DNA of 64,000 nt from Streptomyces xylophagus (GTDB lineage Bacteria > Actinomycetota > Actinomycetes > Streptomycetales > Streptomycetaceae). How positions within the stretch are numbered: position 1 is the first letter of the stretch; each line of letters starts with the position of its first letter. The notes beneath the pieces are model-generated. The model searched no databases, was not told where the DNA came from, and saw only the letters and a program-made list of their open reading frames with translations. A program made the translations under genes and the position numbers. The DNA is taken from assembly GCF_000716435.1 (NCBI RefSeq), contig NZ_JNWO01000019.1, forward strand, positions 124,001 to 188,000, read 5' to 3'. This document shows, one piece after another, positions 35,201 to 42,735 of the stretch.

Positions 35201-35561
35201 CGCCCTTGCCCAGCAGCAGCGGAGCGGCGCTGGTGTCGCGCTCGACGGTGACCGCGTTGCTGTAGGCCAGGGCCGCCTGTATCAGGCGGGCGGTGTTCGC
35301 CGCGTCCCGCGCGTCCTGCCAGGTGTCGATCGAGCTCTTCACCTGGAAGCCGCCCATGATGAGGCCGACTCCCACGGGTATGAGCAGAATCGCGTTCAGC
35401 CTGGTCGGCACCCGCCAGTTCCGCGGGGAGAAACGGCCGCCGCTCGGAGCGGGTGGCGCCGTCGGCTCCGAGCCTGGCACAGGGGCGGGCGCCGCTCCGC
35501 GCGGCGGCGGGGTGAAGTTGCCCCGGGCCGACGGCTCGGGACCGTTCTTGCTTCGCCTCAC
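32286..35561 (-). CDS. cvnA2: cvnA2: nitrate-sensing-domain membrane histidine-kinase-like sensor
   Basis: 1091 residues from the GTG at 35561 (VRRSKNG), with GGAAGG upstream; the frame continues to 35672 but without a better start. Layout: a proline-rich cytoplasmic head, a membrane helix at about 54-73 (LNAILLIPVGVGLIMGGFQV), an extracellular NIT-type four-helix sensor (about 75-360), a second helix near 385-410, a HAMP region, and an ATPase domain with LVHLLAELLENATTFSSP (N box) and DKGIGL, MGLFVVGRLSDRHG (G boxes). The last 450 residues are disordered, rich in Gln, Tyr, Pro and Glu. A usual phosphoacceptor His is not evident, as in other CvnA proteins. First gene of the second conservon. 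Confidence 0.93.
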   Translation of the reverse strand: MRRSKNGPEPSARGNFTPPPRGAAPAPVPGSEPTAPPAPSGGRFSPRNWRVPTRLNAILLIPVGVGLIMGGFQVKSSIDTWQDARDAANTARLIQAALAYSNAVTVERDTSAAPLLLGKGEKDKTVVAVRKATDQAADAFDEAVQTMPKRAGLERRLERFRKVEPSLQTIRAAAYTSKMTGVQTEESYVNIEHPLLEFSNELGLGTGNITSYGRSVYAIALAKGALSLERSIGMQLLVKPGPGQGSLATQRTAITSYAYLEGIAIQEYQAGGTDDDIAKLNEAEAKIKTDGAAMVKQAAAQAKAANETYVPPPANPVDMVTAMSQLQTTDASERATLAGKGITAQNWWAVTTLKYDAYNKLETSKADTAVSEASVISDNAKRDAIITGAAVVVALLLAFILAGAVARQMSRAMRQLRNAAFGIAEQRLPMLVDQLSRTDPGRVDTRVQPIPITTTDEIGEVARAFDQVHREAVRLAAEQALLRGNINAIFTNLSRRNQSLIEGQLTLITDLENNEADPDQLENLFRLDHLATRMRRNGENLLVLAGEEPGRRWDQPVPLVDVLRAASSEVEQYERIELSGVPEAEIHGRAVTDLVHLLAELLENATTFSSPQTKVRVTATRLPDGRVMIEIHDKGIGLTAEDFADINHKLANPPTVDVAISQRMGLFVVGRLSDRHGIRVQLRPSGEQAGTTSLVMLPDAITHGGGGEQQLQRDEFTVSQIMPEQPQQQYVGEDFNRAPLTAAELGFDDTRYPEVPDDIRELDPVGRSLMREERRAALESQKPGQEALEAGEYAEFDDSQQAYGNGQQGYQELPSAYNGQQTAYDEPQQPAYDEQYFAPNGTAPQNDTFADSFPSNGGYPEPGYAEPVQDEHASAHPAASETFSGFEEPSYQGDWPQQDGYRNGYPDQYAPEAESTQAADVSERDHVGFERPGPAPSAVHALTDAGLPRRGSAANGTNGSPSVRQEASPSAPESKVNVFGTANGNGSANGTTGTVDWQSANDARWQQASALKKPKAGGVTSSGLPRRVPKANLVEGTAESTPQGGPQVSRAPEDIRGRLSNLRRGVQRGRSAGSETNGQGFGSDSTYNQER

Positions 35562-35959
35562 TCGACCAACAACCTTCCGGCGGTCGGCACCTATCGTCGT
35601 GCCGCAGTGTCTCAAGCCCGTCAACGACCTCTGACTATCAGTACGTCGTTGACTATTGGGCAGTTCAGGCATTCCAGCACGTCAGCATGCGCGATTCCAA
35701 ACAGTCGGAACGGCGGATTCCGAGTGATGTAAGCCCCAGATAAATCGGTCATAAAGAGCGAGCCCCGCCAAAAGGCGGGGCTTTGTTCGCGCAGTGGCAC
35801 CGGATGACCGCGACGAGTGGCGGTACCACCCGATTCCTCTGCCGAAACGTTATGAACACCGGGGCCGACCGTGTCAAAGGCCACAGCCGGCTCCGGGGTG
35901 TCTACGACAACTGCCGTATGGCGCTGCCGACTTGAGCACTGCTTCCGGCTGGCCGAAAG
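35562..35959. other. Intergenic region between the two conservons
   Basis: 398 bases without a supported gene. It contains the terminator of the first conservon (35761-35782) and an AT-richer stretch at 35640-35760 that suits the cvnA2 promoter on the minus strand. No other repeat was recognised. Confidence 0.7.
35761..35782. terminator. Rho-independent-type hairpin after the first conservon
   Basis: A perfect 9-bp stem AGCCCCGCC / GGCGGGGCT with an AAAA loop, with T-rich sequence on either side. It lies about 180 bases after the truncated cvnD1 and about 200 before cvnA2, so it should separate the two operons. Confidence 0.85.
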
Positions 35960-36313
35960 CTACCGCAGCCGAGCCATGAGCGCGTGCTCGACCAGCGTGA
36001 TCAGCGCGCTCTTCGCATCCGAGCGGTGCCGGGCGTCCGTCGTGATGATCGGCGCGTCCGGACCGATCTGCAGCGCCTCGCGTACCTCTTCGGGGTTGTA
36101 CGGCTGGTGGCCGTCGAACCCGTTGAGGGCTATGACGAAGGGCAGCCCGCTGTTCTCGAAGTAGTCGACCGCGGGGAAACAGTCGGCGAGACGGCGGGTG
36201 TCCACCAGGACGACGGCGCCGATCGCGCCGCGTACCAGGTCGTCCCACATGAACCAGAAGCGGTCCTGGCCCGGTGTACCGAAGAGGTACAGGATCAGGT
36301 CCTGGTCCAGGGT
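35960..36313 (-). pseudogene. cvnD1: cvnD1: conservon Ras-like GTPase lacking its N-terminal half
   Basis: Homology begins at TLDQDLILYLFGTPGQDRF and continues through FMWDDLVRGAIGAVVLVDTRR and ALNGFDGHQPYNPEEV to EHALMARLR. As in cvnD2, the P-loop half is absent and the sequence joins the 3' part of cvnC1. The only start is the ATG at 36250 (97 residues). The 99 bases at 36216-36314 are identical to 31128-31226 in cvnD2 and end at the deletion junction. The product cannot be a normal GTPase unless the deletion is an assembly artefact. Confidence 0.8.
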
Positions 36314-36678
36314 GGCAGCGTCACGTCCGGAGCGCCGCCGTTGTTCTCGTCGCCGCCCGGCTGGTGGATGGCCACCAGTCCGGCCTCGGCGAGGTCCGCG
36401 ACGAGGATCCGCGCCACACCGAGGGGCATGGCGAGGAGTGCCGACACCTCCGCGACCGACTTGACCTCGCGGCAGAGGTGGCAGATGCGCTGGTGCTCAG
36501 GGAGCAGTCCCATCAGCGCTGCCGGGTCGGCCGTCGTGCTGATCAGCGCCTCGATGGCGAGCTGGTAGCGCGGCCGGGTCCGGCCGCCGGTCATCGCGTA
36601 AGGACGTACCAGCGGCTGGTCGCCCTCGTCCCCGTACGGCTCGGCGTACGGATCATGAGAGGCGGTGGGCGGGGTCAT
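36295..36678 (-). CDS. cvnC1: cvnC1: DUF742 conservon protein, C-terminus altered by deletion
   Basis: 127 residues with GGAGGATTC before the ATG. A short N-terminus, then the DUF742 domain (LVRPYAMTGGRTRP, LPEHQRICHLCREVKSVAEVSALLAMPLGVARILVADLAEAGLV). After PDVTL it ends in PPWTRT, read from the joined cvnD1 sequence in another frame, instead of the usual terminal helix. It overlaps the cvnD1 remnant and lies 111 bases after cvnB1. Confidence 0.85.
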   Translation of the reverse strand: MTPPTASHDPYAEPYGDEGDQPLVRPYAMTGGRTRPRYQLAIEALISTTADPAALMGLLPEHQRICHLCREVKSVAEVSALLAMPLGVARILVADLAEAGLVAIHQPGGDENNGGAPDVTLPPWTRT

Positions 36679-36789
36679 GAATCCTCCGGGCGGGACAGCA
36701 AGTCGGTCGGGCTAGCCGTCTGACAGGGCCGGTGGGGGGATTGTGGCGGCCGGACGGTGATTTGGTGAGACGGGTGGTGCCGGGGCCGG

Positions 36790-37212
36790 TCAGTGAAGCA
36801 GACTGCCCTGGAGTTCGGCGCGCAGGTCCGGCGTGAGGACCGCCCCTGCACGGTCGACGAGCAGTGCCATCTCGTAGCCGACGAGACCGATGTCGCACTC
36901 GGGGTGTGCGAGCACTGCCAGGGACGAGCCGTCCGAGACGGACATGAGGAAGAGGAATCCCCGCTCCATCTCGACGACCGTCTGTGCCACGTCGCCGCCC
37001 TCGAAGATCCGGGATGCCCCGGCCGTCAGCGAGGTGAGCCCGGAGGCCACGGCCGCGAGCTGGTCGGCGCGGTCGCGCGGGAAGCCTTCCGACATGGCCA
37101 GAAGGAGTCCGTCGGCAGACACGACGACGGTGTGGGACACACCCGGGGTGTTGTCCACGAAGTTGGTTATCAACCAGTTGAGGTTCTGTGCCGCCTGGCT
37201 CATCTGGCTCAA
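36790..37212 (-). CDS. cvnB1: cvnB1: roadblock/LC7 domain conservon protein
   Basis: 140 residues. Start TTG at 37212 with AGGAG about 7 bases upstream; the ATG three codons later would also serve. Same Roadblock/LC7 layout as CvnB2 (NLNWLITNFVDNTPGVSHTV, ASRIFEGGDVAQTVVEMERG, LRAELQGSLLH), differing at only a handful of residues. It begins 2 bases after the cvnA1 stop, so the two are translationally linked. Confidence 0.94.
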   Translation of the reverse strand: MSQMSQAAQNLNWLITNFVDNTPGVSHTVVVSADGLLLAMSEGFPRDRADQLAAVASGLTSLTAGASRIFEGGDVAQTVVEMERGFLFLMSVSDGSSLAVLAHPECDIGLVGYEMALLVDRAGAVLTPDLRAELQGSLLH

Positions 37213-37214
37213 AA

Positions 37215-40200
37215 CTAACGCTCCTGCTGGTGAGTGGGGCTGGGGAAGCTGCCGGTCTGGCCGGTACCCGTACCGGCCTGTCGACCCTGTGCGATGCCCC
37301 GACGGAGATTGGTCAGCCGGCCGCGTACGTCATCAGGCGCACGGGAGACCTGCGGACCCGTTTGGTGCTGTTGCTGCTGTGCCGTACCCGGGACGAGGTT
37401 CGCCCTGGGCACCCGGCGCGGCAGGCCGGAGGTGGTGACGCCGCCCGCGGCCGGTTGCCGTACGCGCTCTGCCTGCCGAACGAGATCGTCGTTCGGCGAG
37501 CTGCGCCAGGTACCGCCCGTAGGACGCTGGGGGGGTGTCGCCGGAGCCTGCGGTGCCTGCGGCTGCGGGGCGGGAGCGGAGCCGTTGCTCAGGGAGCCGG
37601 TGCTCTGCTGTTCCGCCTGCTGGCCGTGGAACCAGTTGGTCTCCAGCGTGTCGTACAGCGGCGTCCTGCCGTCGCCGGGACCCGTGGCAGGCGGCAACGC
37701 CTCGGGCTCCTGGCGGGTGGGACGCTGCGGGGCGGGCGGCCGCGGGGCGCCGAAGTCGGCGCCGTTGCGGTTCCCGTTGACCTGCGGTCGCTCGAACTGC
37801 CCGGTGTTCGCGGGGTTCTGACGGTTCGGCAGATTGTGCTGACCGGTGGAGCCGTTGTCAAAGCCGGGCGTCGCGAACTGTCCCGTGGAGCTGCCGTCGT
37901 AGGCCGTGGGGACGGCGAACTGTCCCGTGTTGGCCGGGTTGGACGGGTTGGACGGGTTGTTGGCCGGGCTGTTCGGGCTGCCGAAGACGTCCGAGCGGAC
38001 GAACTGGCCGCCGTTCTGCGGGGAGTTGGTGCCGGGGCGCGGGGCGTCGAAGTCCGGCCGGGGGAACGAGCCGGTGTCCTGCGAGCCGTTGGCACCCGGG
38101 CGCGGGAACGACCCGGTGTTCTGGGAGCCGTTGGCGCCGGGACGCGGGAACGAGCCCGTGTCCTGCGGTCCGCCGGTACCCGGGCGGGGGAAGGAGCCGG
38201 TGTTCTGCGGTCCGGTGGTACCGGGGCGCGGGAAGGACCCGGTGCTCTGCGGGTCGAGGCGCGGGATCGCCGGCATCTCCGCCGTGGCCGCGGGGCCCTG
38301 GCGGTCGTCGATGCGCGGCATCCGGGAGGTCTGCTCCGCGTCCCGCTCGTCGTGGCCGCGCGGGGCGTCGAGGTTGCCGCGGCCCAGCGGGGGCTGCGCG
38401 TTGTCGTCGCTCCAGCTGGGGCGCTGGTTGTTGCCGCCCGGCAGCTCGGCCCGCGCACCACCGCGCGGCGGGAGCTGCGGCTGACGCCCGCGGCGCCGGC
38501 CACCACCGCGGGGCGGCTCGGGCTCGTCGTTGCTGGTCCGCTGCGGCGGCACCGGGTTGCCCTGCGGCGGCATCCCGCCGAAGGCGTCCTGGCGACCGTC
38601 ACCGAAGCCCTGCGGCGCACCCGGACCGGTGGCCTGGAGACCCTGCGGGGCACCCGGCGCCTGACCGAAGAGACCGGCACCCGTGTTGGCCGGACGGCCC
38701 TGCGGCGCCGAGGGACCCTGCGGTCCACGCGCACCGCCCGGACCACCGGGGCGTCCACCGCCCGCACCGGGCAGCGCGGCCCGCGGGCCCTGACCGGCAC
38801 CGACCTGGCCGCGCGGAGCGGCCCCGGCACCGAGAAGTCCGTTGTTCCCGCCGCTCGGCGCACCCGCGCCGAGAGCGGAGCCGTTCTGGCCGTTGCGGCG
38901 GGCCGCACCGGCACCGGCCGCGGCGGCCGCAGCCGCGGCACCGACGGCAGCCTGGCCGGGCTTGCCCGGAGCGGGCTTCTTGCCGCCCTGGGCGACGTCG
39001 ACCGGGAGCATGACCAGCGCGGTCGTACCACCGGAGTCGGACGGACGCAGCTGGATGCGGATGCCGTGGCGCTGGGACAGCCGGCCGACCACGAACAGAC
39101 CCATGCGGCGGGAGACCGAGACGTCCACGGTGGGCGGCGAGGCGAGCCGCTCGTTGATCGCCGCGAGGTCCTCGGGGGAGAGGCCGATACCGGTGTCGTG
39201 GATCTCGATCAGGACGCGGCCGTCGGGCAGCGCGTGACCGGTGACCTTGACCTTGGTCTGCGGCGAGGAGAAGGAGGTCGCGTTCTCGAGCAGCTCGGCG
39301 AGGAGGTGCACGAGGTCGTTGACCACACGGCCGGCCACTTCGGTGGTCGGCACGGAGGCCAGCTCGATGCGCTCGTACTGCTCCACCTCGGAGGCGGCGG
39401 CGCGGAGCACGTCGACCAGCGGGACCGGACGGGTCCAGCGGCGGCCGGGCTCTTCACCGGCGAGGACCAGGAGGTTCTCACCGTTACGGCGCATGCGGGT
39501 GGCGAGGTGGTCGAGCTTGAACAGCGAGGACAGCTGGTCCGGGTCGGCCTCGCGCGACTCCAGCTCGGAGATGAGCGAGAGCTGACGCTGGATGAGGCCC
39601 TGCGAGCGGCGCGAGAGGTTGGTGAACATCGCGTTGACGTTGCCTCGCAGGAGGGCCTGCTCGGCGGCGAGGCGGACGGCCTCGCGGTGCACGTCGTCGA
39701 AGGCCGCGGCCACCTGGCCGATCTCGTCCCGGGAGTGCACACCGACCGACTCCACGGACGTGTCGACGTCCTGCGGGTCGGACTCGGACAGCTGCTTGAC
39801 CAGCTCGGGCAGGCGGTCCTGGGCGACCTTGTTGGCGGTCTCCTGGAGGCGGCGCAGCGAACGGATCATGGACCGGGCGATGACGAAGGCGCCGACGAGG
39901 GAGACACCGAGCACCAGCAGGATCAGCGCACCGGAGATGATCGCCTCGCGCTCGGAGGCGGAGCGCAGCTCGCGGGCCTTCTGCTCCATGTCCTCGAGCA
40001 GCGTGTGCTCGATCTTCTTCATCTGCTCGATCTTGGTCGAGCTGTCGTCCACCCAGTCCTTGTACGACCGCTTGTCCAGCGAGGCCAGGCCGTTCGTGTT
40101 GCTCAGGACGCGCTGGGCGTAGACGTCGGCCGACTCGATGGTCGGGTTGCCGTCCTCGATGGGCTGGATGAGCTCCTCGGCGCCCTGCTCGCCGTAGACG

Positions 40201-41120
40201 TTGCGGAAGACGTTCAATTCGGACGTCTCGCTGTCGCGGGCGGAGTCGGCGTACAGCCGGTCGTTGTCGGAGAGGTTGCCCTGCTGGGTGTTGTTGTTCG
40301 GCAGGGCGGCGGCGATCACGGCGCGCTGGACGGACGCGAACTCCTTGGCGGAGGAGAAGGCCGCCAGGGCGCGGGTGCGCTGGATCATGTCCGGGTTGCT
40401 GGTGGCCTCCGCCATGTCCTGCGAGAGGTCGAGCAGCTGGGTGATCAGCCGGTGGTAGGCGTCGACCGTCTGCGTCGAGTTGTTCTTCGACTGGTACGCC
40501 GTCTTGCGGATCTTGTCGAGGTTGTCCAACTCGGTCGCGAGACCGACCAGGCTCTCGCGGACGCCCTCGAGGTTGCCCGTCTTGCTGGCGCTGTCCACCT
40601 CTTCCGAGGCGTTGATGAAGTTCTCGGCGGCGCGGTCGGTCTTCTGCTCGTAGCCCTTGACCTCGTAGTCGGTGGCCTTGCCACCGTGCGCCAGCGGGCC
40701 GGCCGACTGGTCGCGCTCCTCCTGGAGCGCGGCGGCGAGCTCGGTGGCCTGCTTGGTCATGTCGGTCAGCAGCTTCATGTTGTCGAGCTGCTGGATCTCG
40801 GTCATGGAGTCGCTGATGCGCAGCGCGCCCAGCGAGGTGGCCGCGACCACCGGGAGCGCGAGCAGCGACACCAGGCGCGTGGAGATACGCCAGTTGCGCA
40901 GAGCGACGCGCGAGCCGGGTCCGGTCGAGCCCTTCGGTGGCTTCACCGGGGGCGCCGGGGTCGGGGTTGCGGACACACCGGGGCGCCCGGGGCCTCCGCC
41001 GTCGCCCGACGGTGCCGGGCCCGGGTTCTGGGCGTGCTGGGGCGAGGAACCGCGGTCGGTCCCGCCGTGCGGCTCCGGCTCCGCCGAAGCACTGCCATCC
41101 CTCTTGAAACGTCCCTGCAC
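37215..41120 (-). CDS. cvnA1: cvnA1: large nitrate-sensing-domain membrane histidine-kinase-like sensor
   Basis: 1301 residues from the GTG at 41120 (VQGRFKRDG), with GAGG about 11 bases upstream; the open frame runs to 41411 without a better start. Layout: a Pro/Gly-rich head, a membrane helix at about 80-100 (LVSLLALPVVAATSLGAL), a NIT-type helical sensor (about 105-380), a second helix (AIISGALILLVLGVSLVGAFVIARSM), a HAMP region, and an ATPase domain with LVHLLAELLENATSFSSP, HDTGIGL and MGLFVVGRLSQRHG. About 600 residues of low-complexity tail follow, with an Ala-rich tract and 14-residue repeats (GSFPRPG type). It starts the first conservon. Confidence 0.93.
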   Translation of the reverse strand: MQGRFKRDGSASAEPEPHGGTDRGSSPQHAQNPGPAPSGDGGGPGRPGVSATPTPAPPVKPPKGSTGPGSRVALRNWRISTRLVSLLALPVVAATSLGALRISDSMTEIQQLDNMKLLTDMTKQATELAAALQEERDQSAGPLAHGGKATDYEVKGYEQKTDRAAENFINASEEVDSASKTGNLEGVRESLVGLATELDNLDKIRKTAYQSKNNSTQTVDAYHRLITQLLDLSQDMAEATSNPDMIQRTRALAAFSSAKEFASVQRAVIAAALPNNNTQQGNLSDNDRLYADSARDSETSELNVFRNVYGEQGAEELIQPIEDGNPTIESADVYAQRVLSNTNGLASLDKRSYKDWVDDSSTKIEQMKKIEHTLLEDMEQKARELRSASEREAIISGALILLVLGVSLVGAFVIARSMIRSLRRLQETANKVAQDRLPELVKQLSESDPQDVDTSVESVGVHSRDEIGQVAAAFDDVHREAVRLAAEQALLRGNVNAMFTNLSRRSQGLIQRQLSLISELESREADPDQLSSLFKLDHLATRMRRNGENLLVLAGEEPGRRWTRPVPLVDVLRAAASEVEQYERIELASVPTTEVAGRVVNDLVHLLAELLENATSFSSPQTKVKVTGHALPDGRVLIEIHDTGIGLSPEDLAAINERLASPPTVDVSVSRRMGLFVVGRLSQRHGIRIQLRPSDSGGTTALVMLPVDVAQGGKKPAPGKPGQAAVGAAAAAAAAGAGAARRNGQNGSALGAGAPSGGNNGLLGAGAAPRGQVGAGQGPRAALPGAGGGRPGGPGGARGPQGPSAPQGRPANTGAGLFGQAPGAPQGLQATGPGAPQGFGDGRQDAFGGMPPQGNPVPPQRTSNDEPEPPRGGGRRRGRQPQLPPRGGARAELPGGNNQRPSWSDDNAQPPLGRGNLDAPRGHDERDAEQTSRMPRIDDRQGPAATAEMPAIPRLDPQSTGSFPRPGTTGPQNTGSFPRPGTGGPQDTGSFPRPGANGSQNTGSFPRPGANGSQDTGSFPRPDFDAPRPGTNSPQNGGQFVRSDVFGSPNSPANNPSNPSNPANTGQFAVPTAYDGSSTGQFATPGFDNGSTGQHNLPNRQNPANTGQFERPQVNGNRNGADFGAPRPPAPQRPTRQEPEALPPATGPGDGRTPLYDTLETNWFHGQQAEQQSTGSLSNGSAPAPQPQAPQAPATPPQRPTGGTWRSSPNDDLVRQAERVRQPAAGGVTTSGLPRRVPRANLVPGTAQQQQHQTGPQVSRAPDDVRGRLTNLRRGIAQGRQAGTGTGQTGSFPSPTHQQER
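38051..38258 (-). repeat. 42-bp tandem repeats in the cvnA1 tail
   Basis: About five copies of a 14-codon unit encoding GSFPRPGxxGxQ(N/D)T, with third-base variation between units. Looser GQF-type repeats continue to about 37790. They encode disordered tail sequence. Confidence 0.75.
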
Positions 41121-41692
41121 TAGCGTCGCAACCTCTGGACCAGGCGCCCCTCCGCGTGAACGGAAGGACGGTGTCGGCGTCTTAGGGAGCGCCCTGAACG
41201 CGCACCCCAGTGTGTGGTCGTGAGTGACCGGCGCTGCTCCCCCTTCCGCCGCCCCTGGCGCTGCGTTGCGCCCTCTGCGCGCCGGGCTGATTCTGCGGCG
41301 GTCCGTGGAATTCCAGCACAGTGCCGGATCTCCAACAAGGCCCGTAGGCCAGGCTGTGACCTGTGTGACACCCCGTGAGGACAGTGTCACGAGACGTAGA
41401 AAGCTATTCACTCCAAAGTGGGCAAATCCCCACCATCCCGCTGGGCACGGGATGTGCCCAAGTCGCCATGATCAGGAGCGGAATGGGAGCTTCAGGGGGT
41501 CAATGTCCGTTTCGTTGAGGTGAGTTGAGGGTCCGAATTGGACGGTATGCCCACAGGGTGGTGAGCAAACTCACACGCGGATCACGGGCTCTTCACGTCT
41601 TCGGCCGGGAATTGAATGTTTAGCCTGACGCTTTACATGAGGGCACAATCTGCCAACCGCCCACCCACGGACGACGAGGGTCGAGTACAACA
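41121..41692. other. Intergenic region upstream of cvnA1
   Basis: 572 bases with no supported gene; a 99-codon frame at 41224-41523 has no family or SD support. The region should carry the cvnA1 promoter (minus) and the promoter of the small gene at 41693 (plus; the AT-richer stretch 41600-41645 with TTGAAT at about 41613). It contains an inverted repeat GTGACAC (41365-41371) / GTGTCAC (41384-41390). Confidence 0.65.
41365..41390. promoter_or_regulatory. 7-bp inverted repeat upstream of cvnA1
   Basis: GTGACAC and GTGTCAC are exact complements separated by 12 bases, in the long region 245 bases before cvnA1. It could be a regulator site; no regulator is assigned. Confidence 0.4.
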
Positions 41693-41878
41693 GTGAAGAC
41701 GACGATGATGTTCCGCAACATTGCCAACCCGCGACGCACGACGCTGGCGCACCTCGCGGACGCCGACGCGCTGCAGACGCCGGAGCAGCAGGAACACTCG
41801 CTCGACCTGCCGGCCCAGACCGCCAACCCGCGCCGCACGATCCTCACCGAGATCCCGGTCAGCGCCGCCGCGGAGTAA
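41693..41878 (+). CDS. Small protein with duplicated ANPRRT motif
   Basis: 61 residues from a GTG with GAGGG about 11 bases upstream; ATG codons at 41705 and 41708 are alternatives. No family is recognised. The sequence has an internal duplication, ANPRRTTLAHL near the N-terminus and ANPRRTILTEI near the C-terminus, joined by an acidic glutamine-rich stretch (DADALQTPEQQEHSLDL). There is no signal peptide, membrane helix or cysteine. It lies alone between the conservon and the FAH-family gene. Its clean coding bias and spacing support a real gene. Confidence 0.6.
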   Translation: MKTTMMFRNIANPRRTTLAHLADADALQTPEQQEHSLDLPAQTANPRRTILTEIPVSAAAE

Positions 41879-41958
41879 TTGCGCGAGGAGGGGACCCCGC
41901 ACCGCGTTAGCCTGGAGCGTCAGACTCCAGCCAGCTCAGTGAGGGGCGCCAGGATCCC

Positions 41959-42735
41959 GTGCGCATCGCCAGATTCTCCATCGACGGGAACGTCGCCTTC
42001 GGCGCGGTCGAGGGCGACAAGCCGGACGAGCTCGTCCTCGACATCATCAAGGGCATCCCGTTCGCGGACTTCGAACTCTCCGGTACGAAGGTCCCGGTGA
42101 GCAAGGTCAGGCTGCTGCCGCCGGTGCTCCCGAACAAGGTCGTCGCCTACGGCCGCAACTACGCCGAGCACGCCCGGGAACTGGGCAACGAGGTGCCGGA
42201 CGTCCCCTTCGCCTTCTTCAAGCCGTCCACCTCGGTGATCGGCCCCGGCGACGACATCCAGTACCCCTCCTTCACCGAGGACCTCCACCACGAGGCCGAA
42301 CTGGCCGTCGTCATCGGCCGGATGTGCCGCGAGGTCCCGCGCGAGCGCGTCAAGGACGTCATCCTCGGCTACACCTGCGCCAACGACATCACCGCGCGCG
42401 ACGTCCAGAAGCGCGAGAAGCAGTGGGCCAGGGCCAAGGGCTTCGACACCTCCTGCCCGCTCGGCCCCTGGGTGGAGACGGACCTCGATCCGAGCGACCT
42501 CACCATCCAGCTCACGGTCAACGGACAACAGCGGCAGCTCGGCCGCACCAGCGAGATGATCCACTCGATCGAGGATCTGATCGTCAACATCACCGAGGCC
42601 ATGACGCTGCTCCCCGGCGACGTGATCCTCACGGGCACCCCGGCAGGCGTCGGACCGCTCACCGTCGGCGACGAGGTCGCCGTCTCCATCGAAGGCATCG
42701 GCACTCTCACCAACAAGGTTGTCAAGCGTGGCTAG
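41959..42735 (+). CDS. Fumarylacetoacetate hydrolase family protein
   Basis: 258 residues, GTG start ([10 protein letters not shown]). The FAH-fold C-terminal domain has the metal-binding acidic residues in [12 protein letters not shown] and NDITARDVQ, with [13 protein letters not shown] and [10 protein letters not shown]. Family members cleave C-C bonds in 2-oxo acids or decarboxylate oxaloacetate; the substrate cannot be told from sequence. It overlaps gltX by 8 bases, and this neighbour order is, from memory, conserved in Streptomyces. Confidence 0.92.
   Translation: MRIARFSIDGNVAFGAVEGDKPDELVLDIIKGIPFADFELSGTKVPVSKVRLLPPVLPNKVVAYGRNYAEHARELGNEVPDVPFAFFKPSTSVIGPGDDIQYPSFTEDLHHEAELAVVIGRMCREVPRERVKDVILGYTCANDITARDVQKREKQWARAKGFDTSCPLGPWVETDLDPSDLTIQLTVNGQQRQLGRTSEMIHSIEDLIVNITEAMTLLPGDVILTGTPAGVGPLTVGDEVAVSIEGIGTLTNKVVKRG

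Noticed and set aside
31866..35732. 1288-codon plus-strand frame opposite cvnA2
   Set aside because: Antisense shadow of cvnA2 and cvnB2, low-complexity composition, no motif.
37188..41123. 1311-codon plus-strand frame opposite cvnA1
   Set aside because: Antisense shadow of cvnA1; its apparent repeats mirror the tail repeats of the real gene.
41224..41523. 99-codon plus frame upstream of the small ANPRRT gene
   Set aside because: No SD, no domain, sits in the cvnA1 promoter region and contains the inverted repeat.
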